From positions 364,059 through 428,058 of the forward strand of contig WTPW01000155.1 in the NCBI GenBank assembly GCA_009809945.1: a stretch of DNA of 64,000 nucleotides, in the 5' to 3' direction. The DNA comes from Gigaspora margarita (lineage: Eukaryota > Glomeromycota > Glomeromycetes > Diversisporales > Gigasporaceae). Made by a program: the position numbers and the translations under genes. Position 1 is the stretch's first letter, and every line of letters begins with the position of its first letter. Of the stretch, positions 23,380-35,110 are shown piece by piece. The notes beneath the pieces are model-generated. The model did not search any database. It saw nothing but the letters and a program-made list of their open reading frames with translations, and was not told the DNA's origin.

Positions 23380-24066
23380 AGATGCTGTTCAATAGAAAGA
23401 GAAAAGAACTCCTTTTTGGCTAAAAAATTTTTATTGGCTCATTTAATAAGGCATAAACAAATGTATAAGTTTTTTAGAACATTAAGTTATACTAATTTAA
23501 TAATTTATTTAAATATTTTAAGTTTTTACATGCAACCTTATATGGTGCTAGAAGCCTATACTCAATAGTTACACAAAGCTTTTTTGAGGTTGTTTCAATT
23601 TTTAAATGGCTATAACTTTTTATCTAAGAGTTTTTTAAAAAAATCTGACCATAACTTTGTAAGCTATATCATCTCTATGTGTGTACCAAATATCTTTTCA
23701 AAATCTTATCTCTGTAAAGAGTTGATGCATTGTGAAAATTGAAATTTTATATGTAAAACATATAAAATTTCAATTTTCAAAATGCATCAACTCTTTACAG
23801 TGATACAATTTTGAAAAGATATTAGGTACATATATAGAGCTGATATAGCTTTACAAAGTTATGGTCAGATTTTTTTAAAAACTCTTAGATATAAAGTTAT
23901 AGCTATTTAAAAATTAAACAATCTCAAAAAAGCTTTGTATAACTGTTAAGTATAGGCTTTTAGCACTATACTAAAGTATAATTGGCATAATCTGCAAAAA
24001 TGTGATTTTCTTGAAATTTTTGATCATATCTAAATGTAGATCTCTCCCTTTTCTATTGAATAGCAC
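23380..24066. mobile_element. Large near-perfect palindrome bounded by inverted repeats
   Basis: The outer ends TGCTGTTCAATAGAAAGAGA and (reverse complement) TGCTATTCAATAGAAAAGGG bound a 430-bp palindrome centred near 23755 (AATTGAAATTTTATATG against CATATAAAATTTCAATT). The arms, including AAGCTTTTTTGAGGTTGTTT, are matched throughout. No coding capacity. The transcript would fold into one long hairpin. Confidence 0.65.
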
Positions 24067-25074
24067 CCAAATATCAAAATTTTGAAGATCAATATCATTT
24101 TATTTATTTTAAAAACAGGAATGAAAAGAAGGAACATAAGGCATTCAATTATTAGCAGTTCCTGTCCCAAACAGGTATTACCTATGCTTTAGTATCAAAA
24201 TTTGCAAATATTAAAGTATTCAATTAACTAATTGTTAACAAAATGGAATTAATAAAGGTGCTTAAATTTACTGTCATGTAAATATAATAAAAAATAAATA
24301 TTCAGATTTATAATGTAAATTTTGAGATTCTATTTATGAAATAAGCTTTATTAAGAATAGATATATAATAAATCCAATTCCCAAAATATACAGTATTAAT
24401 GCATGCTTGTCCAAGTCTATACTAATACATTCATAACTTCTCTAAAATACAAGTTACTCTCACCTAATTTAATTTGACCAAATTTATAACTAAAAACATT
24501 GGGCTTAAAAGTTCTAATTGAACTTATATGCTCAGTTCAGATTCAAAATTACCAGCATTAACATTGGCTATAATTGAAAATTTTTGAGAATGCACACATA
24601 TCTAGATACCCAATAGCTTTTGAAATTTTGGTTTATGCACCCAACTAGTTTTATTAGATCTTTTTTCCAACATTTTTTTCATTAAATTTATATAGTATTG
24701 TAGTGTAATCTTGGTCATAAAATTTCTTAACATATTTTGATTTGAAGCTATGTTCCAATTTCTTGATTATAACTTATAGATTTCTATATAAAATTTCTAT
24801 ATAATTATTCCAAATAAATAAATATCTGATTGGAGTATATAAAACATTGTTAATAAAAATAATTGCATTCAGTTTAACTAAAAGTAAAATAATACTTGTC
24901 AACTACTTAGATGTATTAGTTAATGTCAAATTTCTTCAATTTCTTAAATCTCTGCTTTAGTACAAAACCTTTTTGGCCATATATTATAATGCACTTGAAG
25001 TTAGCATCTGCTTGAAATTGCAGCTTCAAATGTTTAAAATTATATTGAATGAAATTAAGTATCTAAAGTTAGAT
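24067..25074. other. AT-rich stretch, nothing recognised
   Basis: No open frame above background, no splice-like pattern and no repeat boundary could be supported here. Confidence 0.35.
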
Positions 25075-25251
25075 TAGTGTTTAAAATTCAGATTCAAAAT
25101 TACTTGCACAAATGCAAGTAATATACAGGTTTTAGTTGTACAAACAATCAATTAATTGCACATGCATGCGTATAAAAAAAATTTTTACTTGCACATATAT
25201 ATATTAAAAAATTATTAAGTAAGTAAATATAGTAAAATCTTAAATTTGCAA

Positions 25252-26281
25252 AATATTATTATATTTATTAGTTATTGTTTAACTAAAAGAGCCTAATTTA
25301 TAAACTAAATTGGTGCAGATAAGAGGTTAAACTATTAGCTAAATTAATACATATACAGTTGTTCTCCTATATAATCACCTCCAGATAGTCACAAACTCTA
25401 TATAATTATGCCAAAATATAATACTGTTTATTTATATTAAAAATACCTCTACATGGTCATAATTAGGCCATTTGAATTTATAATTTCATTTAACGTTCCC
25501 TTAAAAAGCTTAAGCATGGTGGGGGGAGGGGGGTCAAATTAAACAAACATATTAAAATTGCAAAAAATAAACACATTATTATTGGTTAACATATAAACAC
25601 GTGTCTTATTGGAATCATAAGATGAGATGAGCATTCTGATTGGCCTGTTTAATTCTAGAAGGAGCTCTTAGAGCTGGTGGGGGGAGAACATTAAACGAAA
25701 TTGTAATTTCGAACAGCCTTATATTACAATTACTATTTATTTAGAATTTGTTGGTCGATTTTAATAATAAAATTACTATATTTTTTATACAATAATAAAT
25801 GTTGTTCAGAAGAATAGAATATATTTACTATAAATTTTTATGTAAATTAGATAACTTTTTATTAGTATTGTTTTTCATTTTACTTATCTATGAATATAGC
25901 TAAAAAATTNATATTATTATATTTATTAGTTATTGTTTAACTAAAAGAGCCTAATTTATAAACTAAATTGGTGCAGATAAGAGGTTAAACTATTAGCTAA
26001 ATTAATACATATACAGTTGTTCTCCTATATAATCACCTCCAGATAGTCACAAACTCTATATAATCATGCCAAAATATGATACTGTTTATTTATATTAAAA
26101 ATACCTCTACATGGTCACAATTATATATTTATTTATAATAAAATTACTACATTTTTTTATACAATAATAAATGTTGTTTAGAAGAATAGAATATATTTAC
26201 TATAAATTTTTATGTAAATTAGATAACTTTTTATTAGTATTGTTTTTCATTTTACTTATCTATGAATATAGCTAAAAAATT
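25252..26281 (+). repeat. Direct duplication, one copy interrupted by a MITE
   Basis: Sequence from about 25252 (AATATTATTATATTTATTAG) to 25909 is repeated from about 25909 to 26281 at high identity. The second copy lacks 25465-25720 and some flanking bases. Both copies contain a half-end of the pogo-like family (TACAGTTGTTCTCCTATATA), also seen at 44697. Confidence 0.75.
25465..25720. mobile_element. 256-bp MITE inserted into one copy of the duplication
   Basis: Terminal inverted repeats of about 33 bp: AGGCCATTTGAATTTATAAT at the left and (reverse complement) AGGCTGTTCGAAATTACAAT at the right, continuing TTCRTTTAAYGTTC. The insertion is absent from the paired copy at 25909-26281, which gives an empty-site comparison. 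Internal GGTGGGGGGAG occurs twice. Confidence 0.65.
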
Positions 26282-26349
26282 TGTAATTTTTTGTAAAAAC
26301 ATAAAATAAATTTGTATTAATAAAATTTTAATTAATTTATAAATAAATA

Positions 26350-26796
26350 GAGGCATAATGGAAAAAACCAGCCAGTTAGAAAACTGAAATACCATGGGAA
26401 AACAGGGACCCAGAACATTTATGGACGGACTTAATTGGGCAGTTGCCGTTATCAAATCTGTGGCAGTGAAACAAAACATGTTAGAGCCTGATTTGGAATA
26501 ACTGAATTCACAAGACGTATTGAGAGGCCAAAGTCTGAAAAGATACTTCAAGAACTTGTGGCGCCTGTATCCGAACTGCGACTATTTGTACCAATAATCA
26601 GCTGGCATGTTGATTCATGGCAGAGTTTGTTGAGAGGATAATGTTCGGTGCTGCGGCTATGCTTGGGCATCTATAGTAATAGACAGCAAGGTAATAGTCT
26701 AGCCATAGTCTTTAATATAATTTGTATGCGGCCTTCAGGCGGCACTATAAAATAAGTTAATAAAGCTAGCGCTAAGGTCGCTTGAGTTAAAAAAAA
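26350..26796 (+). mobile_element. Poly(A) retroposon with 20-bp target duplication
   Basis: The insert is flanked on both sides by AATTAATTTATAAATAAATA (26330-26349 and 26797-26816) and ends in a short A-run after GCTTGAGTT. Its base composition is far less AT-rich than the surroundings. I found no polymerase III boxes and no convincing protein frame, so it may be a 5'-truncated LINE, a processed RNA copy or an unusual SINE. The minus-strand open frame at 26252-26551 crosses its border and is not a gene. Confidence 0.75.
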
Positions 26797-27814
26797 AATT
26801 AATTTATAAATAAATATATGCTATTTTTTTGAACACCTTTTTATATTGTATAAACATTATTTGCTTAGTATTATTTTGCCTTTTATATATAGTAGCAATT
26901 AATATTTGTATATAAAAATTTTTTATAATAAATTTTAATAATCTTTATATACAATTATTGATCATTGCTAGATACAAAAGTCAAAATAATACTAAACAAA
27001 TTGATTTTTATGCAAAAACACAAGACAAGTTGTCCAGAAGAACAAAATACATTTACTCTAGAATTTTATGTAAATCAGTTGGTATTTCAATAATATAGAT
27101 TTTTTTTTATATTTTTATTAAAAAAATTACAACATTTTTTTAGTTATATTCATAGATATATAAAATGAAAAATGGTACTAATAAAGTTATCTGATTTGTA
27201 TAAAAAATAACAACTAAAATTATTGATTATATTAAAGCTTCCAAAAACAAAATATGTTTGCCTNATTATTTTTTGTACAATNAAATTTTAAATTCTTGTT
27301 GCATATAATTTTTTGTGCATAAAAATTTTAATTCTTGTTGCACATTAGTTTTCTGTGCAATCATTTAAATTAATTTTAAATGCACACATGTGCATTTACT
27401 TATCTAGATTTTATTGCACAAAAAAAAAAGTACTTGCACATGTGCATCTTGTGCAAGCCAATTTTAAACACTGAGTTAGAACTTTCATATAGCTTCAGGA
27501 ACTTAAAGTTGTACCTTCAAAAAAATATTAATTTCAAGCCTAACATCTACATACTTTTGCTTGAATATAGGGACCACATAATCAAAATAGGTCAAGTTTT
27601 AGGAAACCTGAAATATTCAATGCTAAAGTAAGGTATAAGTTATTTTTAATCTCAGAAAATGCTGATTAAGTTCATAAACAATATAGTAATTTACTTGCAT
27701 AGTTTTACAAAATTTTACAAATATTACATACATTATTAAAATAAACAATTTTACCTCTATTTTTATTATAACACTAAATATTCTTGGAGAGTCTGTACAC
27801 CTAGTTGAATACTG

Positions 27815-28113
27815 TATGTGTCCAAAAATATGCTACCTTTTTTGGCCAAAAAATTACACAAAATAACTTATTTTTAAAATATTGAGTTTTTTGAAAAAAT
27901 TGAAGCGAACTAATAAAAAGTTGGCCAAATAACACCAAATTTTTATTATAGGTGTATTTCGATGTTCTAAACAAGTTTACTTAATAACACTTTTGAGGTT
28001 TACTTAATAAAATTTGAACTTTTATATGTAGCAACCACTAACGAATTTTTAAGATTTGTAAAAAAATCAGGGGTAGCTTTTTTTAGGTAGTAGCTTATTT
28101 TTGGACATATATG
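27815..28113. mobile_element. Short inverted-repeat element
   Basis: TGTGTCCAAAAATATGCTAC at the left end is answered by GTAGCTTATTTTTGGACATA at the right. The length of about 300 bp fits a MITE. Similar words (AGCTTATTTTTGG) recur near 40790-40840 and 44455. The target duplication may be TA. Confidence 0.45.
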
Positions 28114-29485
28114 GTAAAACAAAAAATAAGGGACATTTTTGGAATAATTAACATTGAAATGATTAGAGAACCTGAAATATTCTGACCTGAATGTGTGTGT
28201 TCTTGTTGGGTAAAATTTTTGACTTGCATTGTAAGAAAAAAATTTATTTAGTTAACAATTTTAATGGTTATATTCTTTAAATTTTAAAATCTGTAACACT
28301 AGTTTATTATAAAGTCAAAGTGACATGTTGAAGGTTGGTTATAATTGATCTCTGCTATGTAATTATATCAAATTTCTACTCTTTATCTGCAATTTACTAC
28401 TTAATTATTCTTCTTTAATTATTCATAAAAAATGGTCTTTTAATGAAATCAATACTAATACACAATCAATCAATAATAGTAAAAATAATAATAATAATAA
28501 TAATGAAACAATTGATAATAATGAATTTGGTGATGATGATAATAACTTAGATAAATGCTACAATGATGAATATAATGAATTTCTTTTTAATAGAATTTAA
28601 GAGTTTGACTAAAACACACCTATGGTGTTTACACCATGTTACACAAAACTATTAGAATAGCCAATCAAGATTTAAGATCAGGTGTAATATAATATTTCAT
28701 TTTTTTGTTTATTTTTTAAAAAAACATTCATATCTCAAAATTTTGCTTATGAAACCAACTTTGGGGCTTTAATAAAAAAATTTCTTGCTAAATTTTGTAT
28801 ATACTAATGACAAAATAAAATCCTAGGCCTCATCCTACTCTAAAGTAATTAAAATTTATTTTTTTTTCTATAAAAATTTATTTTTGTTTTTGTTATACAT
28901 ATTTGCAAATCTAATTTACTTATGGTAGTAAATACTATAAGTGTGTTTTATATATGGGCAGATATTGTCACATAAATCCAAATGTGATAATACAGTGATG
29001 AGATATAAAATATACAATTTTTATTGAATAGTAGATTAAATAATTTCCTTTTATAATAATAGTTATCAATGGTAATCAAATGGTAATCAAACAGTAATAG
29101 CCAAATTTACTTTTATAGTAATAAAAATTCAACTAAATATCACATAATAATTAATTGGTTATTGATTTGTTTATACCACGTTTACATTTGTTTATCTGTT
29201 ATAAAGTATATATATATAAATCTGTAGATCAATTTTTGATTATCATCTGAAAATTATCAAAATTTGACCATATGATAATAATTGTAATAGAAAATCTTAT
29301 ATTTGTGCTGAGAAAAAGAAATTGTATAAATATAAATATTTTTTATGGCTAATTAATTCAAAAAAGGTTTAGTGCATATGTAAAAAAATTAAAGTTAGAT
29401 AAGCAACATTTTTCAAAAAATTTGAAAATGTAATAAGATTTTTATTTTATATACTGTATTTCTTTATAAATAAGTACCCTCTGAA
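28114..29485. other. AT-rich stretch with a low-complexity N/D-rich frame
   Basis: An ATA/AAT microsatellite at about 28484-28505 sits in a short frame rich in N and D (28470-28600). It could be the end of a decayed gene, but no family is recognisable. Nothing else supported. Confidence 0.3.
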
Positions 29486-29880
29486 AAACAATTGATCTAT
29501 ACTATGTAACCAAAACAATCGAATAGAGTGTGGTATTCAATACTGCATAAAATGCATCTTGATATCTATATATAAAAGACCTTCTAACTGTATCAAAATG
29601 GTGACCCTATCCTAATTCTAAACAAAAGGCAATTTTTTTGTTAGTGGTTTTATAGATGCTTTTTGCCTTGTAGTTAGAGTTAGAGTTAGGGTTGCCTTTT
29701 TGATACAATTGGATTTTTTTTATAAATAGAAATCAAAATTGCATATAGGTATACCAACTGGTTATAGTATTTGATGTAGTGTAGATCGATTGTTTATACA
29801 ATTTTTAGAAATTTTAGAAAATCTGTTGATATAAAGTTCACATTGATTTTAGCATCATCTGATTTTAGCATCATCCCAAC
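29486..29880. mobile_element. Truncated copy of the GATGATGC palindromic element
   Basis: It shares sequence with the full element at 46162-46684: CTATGTAACCAAAACAATCG, then AAAAGACCTTCTAACTGTAT, an internal palindrome with AGTTAGAGTTAGGG, and the right end GATTTTAGCATCATCCCAAC followed by AATAATT. The outer left arm is missing. Telomere-like GTTAGAGTTAGGGTT sits near the centre. Confidence 0.6.
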
Positions 29881-29906
29881 AATAATTATAAAAAATTTTA
29901 TAAATA

Positions 29907-30198
29907 CAGTCAACTCTCCAACCAACTAATTCAACTACACATCACAATAGAAATTTATTGGTTTGTCTCTCATTTTAGTATAGTGCATAACTATGAAGAA
30001 CATATGTTAGTATTATACAATTACCTTCTTTACAATCATATTATAATAAAACCTCTTTCTATATTATATTTTATTAAAAGCAATTTACTATTAAATATAT
30101 AAAAAATACTTCTATAAAAGTACAATCTCTCTTTTTAAGCACTTTTTTGAAAAAAATACATATATGACCAAATTTATAATTGTAAGAGAGGTTGACTA
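29907..30198. mobile_element. pogo-like MITE
   Basis: The left end CAGTCAACTCTCCAACC and right end (reverse complement TAGTCAACCTCTCTTAC) are inverted repeats, each bordered by TA (29905-29906 and 30199-30200). CAGT-pyrimidine-rich ends with TA duplication are typical of the pogo/Fot branch of Tc1/mariner. It is 292 bp with no transposase. Confidence 0.55.
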
Positions 30199-30699
30199 TA
30201 TTATATTCAAATTCTTTTTTAAATATAAGATTCTATTATAGTTAATACTAAATATAGATTTCTTTTTATAATTTTAAAAATTATACTAATTTGTGCTCTC
30301 AACTTTTATATAATAAAATTTTTTTTATAATATAAAAAAATATATAATCAATATCATATATATTTTTTTATATAAGATAAAATCTTGTCTTGTAACTTTA
30401 TATTTAATGATCTTTAAATACAGTATATCAACTAATTATTACAACTATCACAGGTCAAATAAATAAATATGAAAAAACTTATATAACTCTATTTTTTATT
30501 TAGCATATATATTAGAATAATATAAATAGAATAATAATAGTTAACTAACAGATACCATTATTAGAATAAGTTAAAAGATAAATATCAGATATAAAATAAT
30601 ATATTTTTTGTTTTTTAATACTAACTTGATATAAATATTGGCATAAAAAAACAATAATAGTAAACTAACAAGAACTAGTATCAAAGCAAAATACAGGTA

Positions 30700-31060
30700 A
30701 TAAAAGATATAAAAAATGTGATAGCTAATGCTAATTTTGGCTGATGTTAAAGATCTTGTAATATTTTGGTCTGAAAATTGCATATCAGAAAATTTCAAAA
30801 CAGATATTTATTCTGCTATAAATTAGTTATAACTCAAAAATTTGAATAAGAAATAACTTTTAGTATTTTAACAAAATCTTTTCTTAAAAAATTTTGCTAA
30901 TACACCTTCTAACATTTGGCATTTTGTAATTACTAACCCTAACTTAAACAAAGATAAGTTCAATAACTACCTTAGTATCATTATTCAAAACCATATAACC
31001 AATTAGTGATACAAATTAAAAATCAAAAATTGCAACTAATTGAAAAGTTGACAACTAATC
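30700..31060. repeat. Long inverted repeat, left arm
   Basis: The arm (GTGATAGCTAATGCTAATTT, then TTGGTCTGAAAATTGCATAT, then ATTTTGCTAATACACCTTCT) matches the reverse complement of 34780-35110. About 3.7 kb of unrelated repeats lie between the arms. Together they suggest one large palindromic element later filled by insertions. Confidence 0.55.
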
Positions 31061-31106
31061 AATTGAATTTTTTGGATACCAAATAATTGATTAATCAATT
31101 AAACAA

Positions 31107-31253
31107 TTAGTTGCAACTAATCGATTAAAGAATTAATTAGTGAATTAGTTGCTGATTAGTTGCAACTAATTGATTAAAGAATTAATTAGTAAATTGGTTG
31201 CTAATTAGTTGCAACTAATCGATTAAAGAATTAATTAGTGAATTAGTTGCAAT
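31107..31253. repeat. 49-bp tandem repeat, three copies
   Basis: The unit TTAGTTGCAACTAATCGATT, then AAAGAATTAATTAGTGAATT, repeats at 31107, 31156 and 31205. Each unit carries the palindrome TTAGTTGCAACTAA. Surrounding sequence to about 31325 is a looser version of the same words. Confidence 0.75.
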
Positions 31254-31329
31254 TAATCAATTATTGATTAATTGATTAGTTGCAACTTAACAATCAATCA
31301 ATTAATTAATTAATCAATTAATAAGATAG

Positions 31330-32160
31330 CTGCGCAGCATGCAATGCCATGCAGGACCAGTACAATTACGTGTGCCAGATAAGAGAGAACTTGTCACCAA
31401 TTTTCACTTATATTTTTTACTGCTTTAATCTATTGGTTTTACCTTACTGATACAAAATTTAATTGAAAGTCTGATAATTGTTAAAAGTGAATAGAATTTA
31501 AATGATTATGTTAATCATACATGTATTTTTTTTTGAAACACATTAAAGGAACTTCATTTTATTTGCGATAGGAAAATTGGACCAGATCAGAATAGGTTGG
31601 TGTCGAATAGGCACGGGTCAAGAACTAGATTTGAATGGGTATGGTCCAAATTGGTATGGATTTCGTGGACTGTGTGGGACCGTATGCTCATGTCAATTGG
31701 ACGGTAAATGACTCAGCAGTTTACTAGTCGAAGCTTGGCACGTGTAATGAATGTATATTCATGTTCCACCACAATAATGATATGGATTAACTATTAAAAC
31801 ATAAATTTACCTAAATATTAATGTAAAATGAGCAAGCTAACTGCATATAAAGTAATATTTTGTAAAGAATTTTTTTTGTCAGGACATACGGAGGTTTCAT
31901 CACTGAAATCAAGCTCTTTTTTTTTAAAAAAAAATCATTTACTGATCTTTTGCTTTCCACGAAACAATCCAACATGTATCACAAACCAATACATGTAGTG
32001 TAATGTACGCATATATGTCACCTGAACACACCATTTCATATGTTGTGATATTAGGTGCCACCTTTGCTGTAATGTCCGTTGTGATAGGCAAAATTTGAGT
32101 GGCATAGCAAAGGCTGAAATTGGGCTGCGTTGAATTCATTTTTTTTTTTAGTTGAAATTT
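31330..32160. other. Intergenic stretch, nothing recognised
   Basis: The base composition is a little richer at 31560-31780, but no open frame, splice pattern or repeat boundary was found. The minus-strand open frame at 31939-32139 has no recognisable motif. Confidence 0.3.
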
Positions 32161-32161
32161 T

Positions 32162-32571
32162 TGTAATAGATTGGCAGTAAACGAATTAAAATCAAAAGTA
32201 TAGAAAGATACTTAAAAAGTTTTAAGAATTTAAGTATCGAAAGATACTTAAGAGTTTTAAGTATAGAAGATACTTAAAAGTTCTAAATATAGAAAGCTTC
32301 AAAAGAGTTTTAAGAAAGATTCTTTTCAATCATTTTTTAGTCCGTAAAAGAAAGTATATAAGAGCTCAAAGTTTGCCTTGAAATAAAGTAATTCAGTAGA
32401 GTTAAATTCATTAGAGTACTATAAAAAATTTTATTACAAACCTCAGTTGTTATTCAGTGACTTGCACATGGAAAAGCCACTGTGGTTTATATTGGTAATG
32501 GCATAAAGTAAATTAGTTTGTATTAAAGGTATCATAATTTCTTTGTGAATTTTATAAAAATTTCTGTTACA
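32162..32571 (+). repeat. Possible solo LTR
   Basis: The segment runs from TGTAATAG to CTGTTACA (inverted ends). It contains a tandem AGATACTTAAAAGTTTTAAG-like block (about 32195-32320), a TATA-like stretch (GTATATAAGAGCTC at 32353) and AATAAA shortly after. This layout fits an LTR promoter and polyadenylation region, but no target duplication or internal domain was found. Confidence 0.3.
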
Positions 32572-32691
32572 AACTTACCCGACAGATAATACGTTTTAAG
32601 TTTGAGTTTGTATCGAAATTCTTGTAGCTTCTATCAAGAATTACTGTAAAAATTCTCATGTAAAACTTGCTCATTATTCTGTTAATAATAG

Positions 32692-32953
32692 TATGGGCTG
32701 CCATTAATAGAAATAAGTCAAATCGACATTTTAAAAATAATTAATACATTTACTTTCACACTCTTATCTCATTGAATATTGAAGCTATCTTGATGATTTA
32801 ATAGACAAAAGAAAGCCTACGATCTAAGCTTCTTATGATTATTAAATCATCAAGATAGCTTCTATATTCAATGAGATATGAGCTGTGAAAATAAAGGTAT
32901 TGATTTTTTTAAGATATCGATCTGCCTTATTTCTATTGACAGCAGCTCATATG
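32692..32953. mobile_element. Palindromic MITE
   Basis: The ends TATGGGCTGCCATTAATAGA and (reverse complement) TATGAGCTGCTGTCAATAGA border arms that pair through CTCATTGAATATTGAAGCTA and TCTTGATGATTTAATA to a loop near 32815-32840. A one-arm relative lies at 1880-1965. Confidence 0.65.
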
Positions 32954-33161
32954 TGGGTGGAATTGAATTAGTTCATGTTGAAATTATTATAGTCTCTATT
33001 ATGAGTTACTGTTATAAACCTTACCATTCTGGCGAGACACAGTATGTGACTCGCTAACGCATGTTATTAACGTTATCCATATCTCAGTTAATTTCAAAGA
33101 TAGAAATGTGCACATAATGAACGGAAGTCTATTTGTTAAATTTCAAAGATACAGTGTGTAA

Positions 33162-34107
33162 GGGGGCTTCCAGAAATTACGTAATTTTTTAGTGGGTGGG
33201 TGGGGTCCCGAAAATATCAGGCTATAATTATAATTCTGGTCAAAATTTTACAATTCTGGCCAAAAGTATAAAATTATAAAATTATTAATAACTATTGATC
33301 TACTGGACCAATTTAGATGATTTAATTACCAAAATGTTCGTCTCACTGAGACGATTCTAACAAGCCCAAAATCGTTAAAATCTAATCACAGTGTCCCAAG
33401 ATCGTTCAACTTTTGTGTAATTTTAATAGTGATTTTTTAGAATCACTAAGTAAATATCTTTAATATTGAATAACTTTTGATCCACTGGCCCGTTTGGATG
33501 ATTTAACTACCAAAATGTTCATCTCAGTGAGACGATTCTAACAAGCCCAAAATCGCTAAATTCTAATCACAGGATTCCAAGATCAGTAAAGTTTTGTATT
33601 GTTAAACAAACAATAAAATCTTTATCGATCTTGGAATCCTGTGATTAGAATTTAGCGAAAGATATCTTTTTCTCGTTCATCTAAATTTTGAGGATCGATT
33701 TGGGCTTGTTAGAATCGTCTCACTGAGACGAACATTTTGGTAGTTAAATCATCCAAAACGGGCCAGTGGATCAAAAGTTATTCAATATTAAAGATATTTA
33801 CTTAGTAATTCTAAAAAATCACTATTAAAATTACACAAAAGTTGAACGATCTTGGGACACTGTGATTAGATTTTAACGATTTTGGGCTTGTTAGAATCGT
33901 CTCAGTGAGATGAACATTTTGGTAGTTAAATCATCTAAATTGGTCCAGTAGAGCAATAGTTATTATCAATTTCATAAATTGAACATATGAATAAATTTTA
34001 AAAAATATAGAATTTGATTGGCTAATAAAGTATCAGGTGTGGGTGGGTAGGGTAAAATTTTGAAATTTATTAGTAACAAAAATATTACGTAATTTCTGGA
34101 AGCCCCC
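33162..34107. mobile_element. PIF/Harbinger-like palindromic element
   Basis: Terminal inverted repeats GGGGGCTTCCAGAAATTACG are flanked by TAA on both sides (33159-33161 and 34108-34110). A 3-bp TWA duplication with G/C-rich ends is typical of PIF/Harbinger. Inside, a unit of about 185 bp (containing GTCTCACTGAGACGATTC and AACAAGCCCAAAATCG) occurs twice, then twice in reverse orientation, centred near 33615. No transposase is present, so it needs a helper. Confidence 0.7.
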
Positions 34108-34149
34108 TAATGATTGTAAGTTGATTTTTTTTTTAAAAAAAAAAAATAA

Positions 34150-34330
34150 ATATAAATAATTAACTGATTATTAATTCATAATAATAGACAATTACAAATA
34201 TGACGAATTATTATGAAATTAACATGCAAATGAACATAATTACCAATTTAAATAGTGTCGTCACTCAAATTTTCTCACAGTCTAACTATGGTTTTTGAAT
34301 ATATCAAATCATAAACAGTTGAATTTTTTT
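34150..34330. repeat. Dispersed repeat, inverted relative of 741-905
   Basis: The reverse complement contains AGTTAGACTGTGAGAAAATT and CATGTTAATTTCATAATA, aligning with 741-905. Boundaries are uncertain. Confidence 0.45.
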
Positions 34331-34779
34331 TTATTGTTACGATGATTTTTGCTCAGCTTAGCACAGCTCAATATAGCTTAGCTCAACAGCTGTAATACTT
34401 AAGGTTGCTTTTTTTATGCATTTTTTTCATTTAAATAAGCTAGTAAGATTAGCTAATTGCCGCAAAAATTTGAGTTCACAAACTTGAGTGTGCCGTTTTA
34501 CCATGTTAAAGATCAAAAATTTATCCAGTAAATTAAAAATTATATAGCGAATATTCTACACCATCAATCATAACATCACTCTGCATCATATATAATTAAT
34601 AATCAGTTGCATCATATTTGCATCATAAATCGTGATCTACATGCGGGTTATATGCAAAAATCTTAACTCCTTCCAAAAATGAATAAATGAAAATTATTAC
34701 TCCTACCAAAAAAAGGATTTTTTGAAAATCAGCATAGTGGACATCAAAAAAGTTGAACAATACCATCCCTCCACATTTC

Positions 34780-35110
34780 TTGTGATCGTACTGGTATTAA
34801 AACTAATTGTCAACTAATTGAGCAACTAATCAATTAAAGAAATTTTGACAATTTGTAACACTATAACCAATAAAAAATTCTTTAAGTTGTGTTTATATTG
34901 GGGTTAGTATCTAGAACGTAATAAATTAAAAAATTATATAGTAAAATTGTTTAAAGAAAAATTTTTGTTAGTGCACAAAATGCAGTTTTTTATTCAAAAT
35001 TTTGAAAAATAAGCAATTTTTGACAATAATTGTTTAAAATTTTCTGATCTGCAATTTTCAGACCAAAAGTTATGTGATTTTTAGCATCAAACCAAAATTA
35101 GTATTAGCTA
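34780..35110. repeat. Long inverted repeat, right arm
   Basis: This is the reverse-complement partner of 30700-31060. It includes TTCAGACCAAAAGTTATGTG and CCAAAATTAGTATTAGCTAT against the left arm. The inner boundary lies near GACAATTAGTTTTAATACC. Confidence 0.55.

Larger units (their letters stand above)
25075..27473. mobile_element. 2.4-kb hAT-like non-autonomous element with nested insertions
   Basis: The left end TAGTGTTTAAAATT and right end (reverse complement CAGTGTTTAAAATT) are followed inward by matching TTGCACAA motifs. The flanks are AGTTAGAT (25067-25074) and AGTTAGAA (27474-27481), seven of eight bases identical, as expected for the 8-bp hAT target duplication. The interior has no transposase. 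It contains a direct duplication, a 256-bp MITE and a poly(A) retroposon. Three N bases occur inside (near 25910, 27264, 27282). Confidence 0.6.

Noticed and set aside
26252..26551. 99-codon minus-strand open frame
   Set aside because: It crosses the border of a retroposon insertion, so it cannot be an old gene, and shows no motif.
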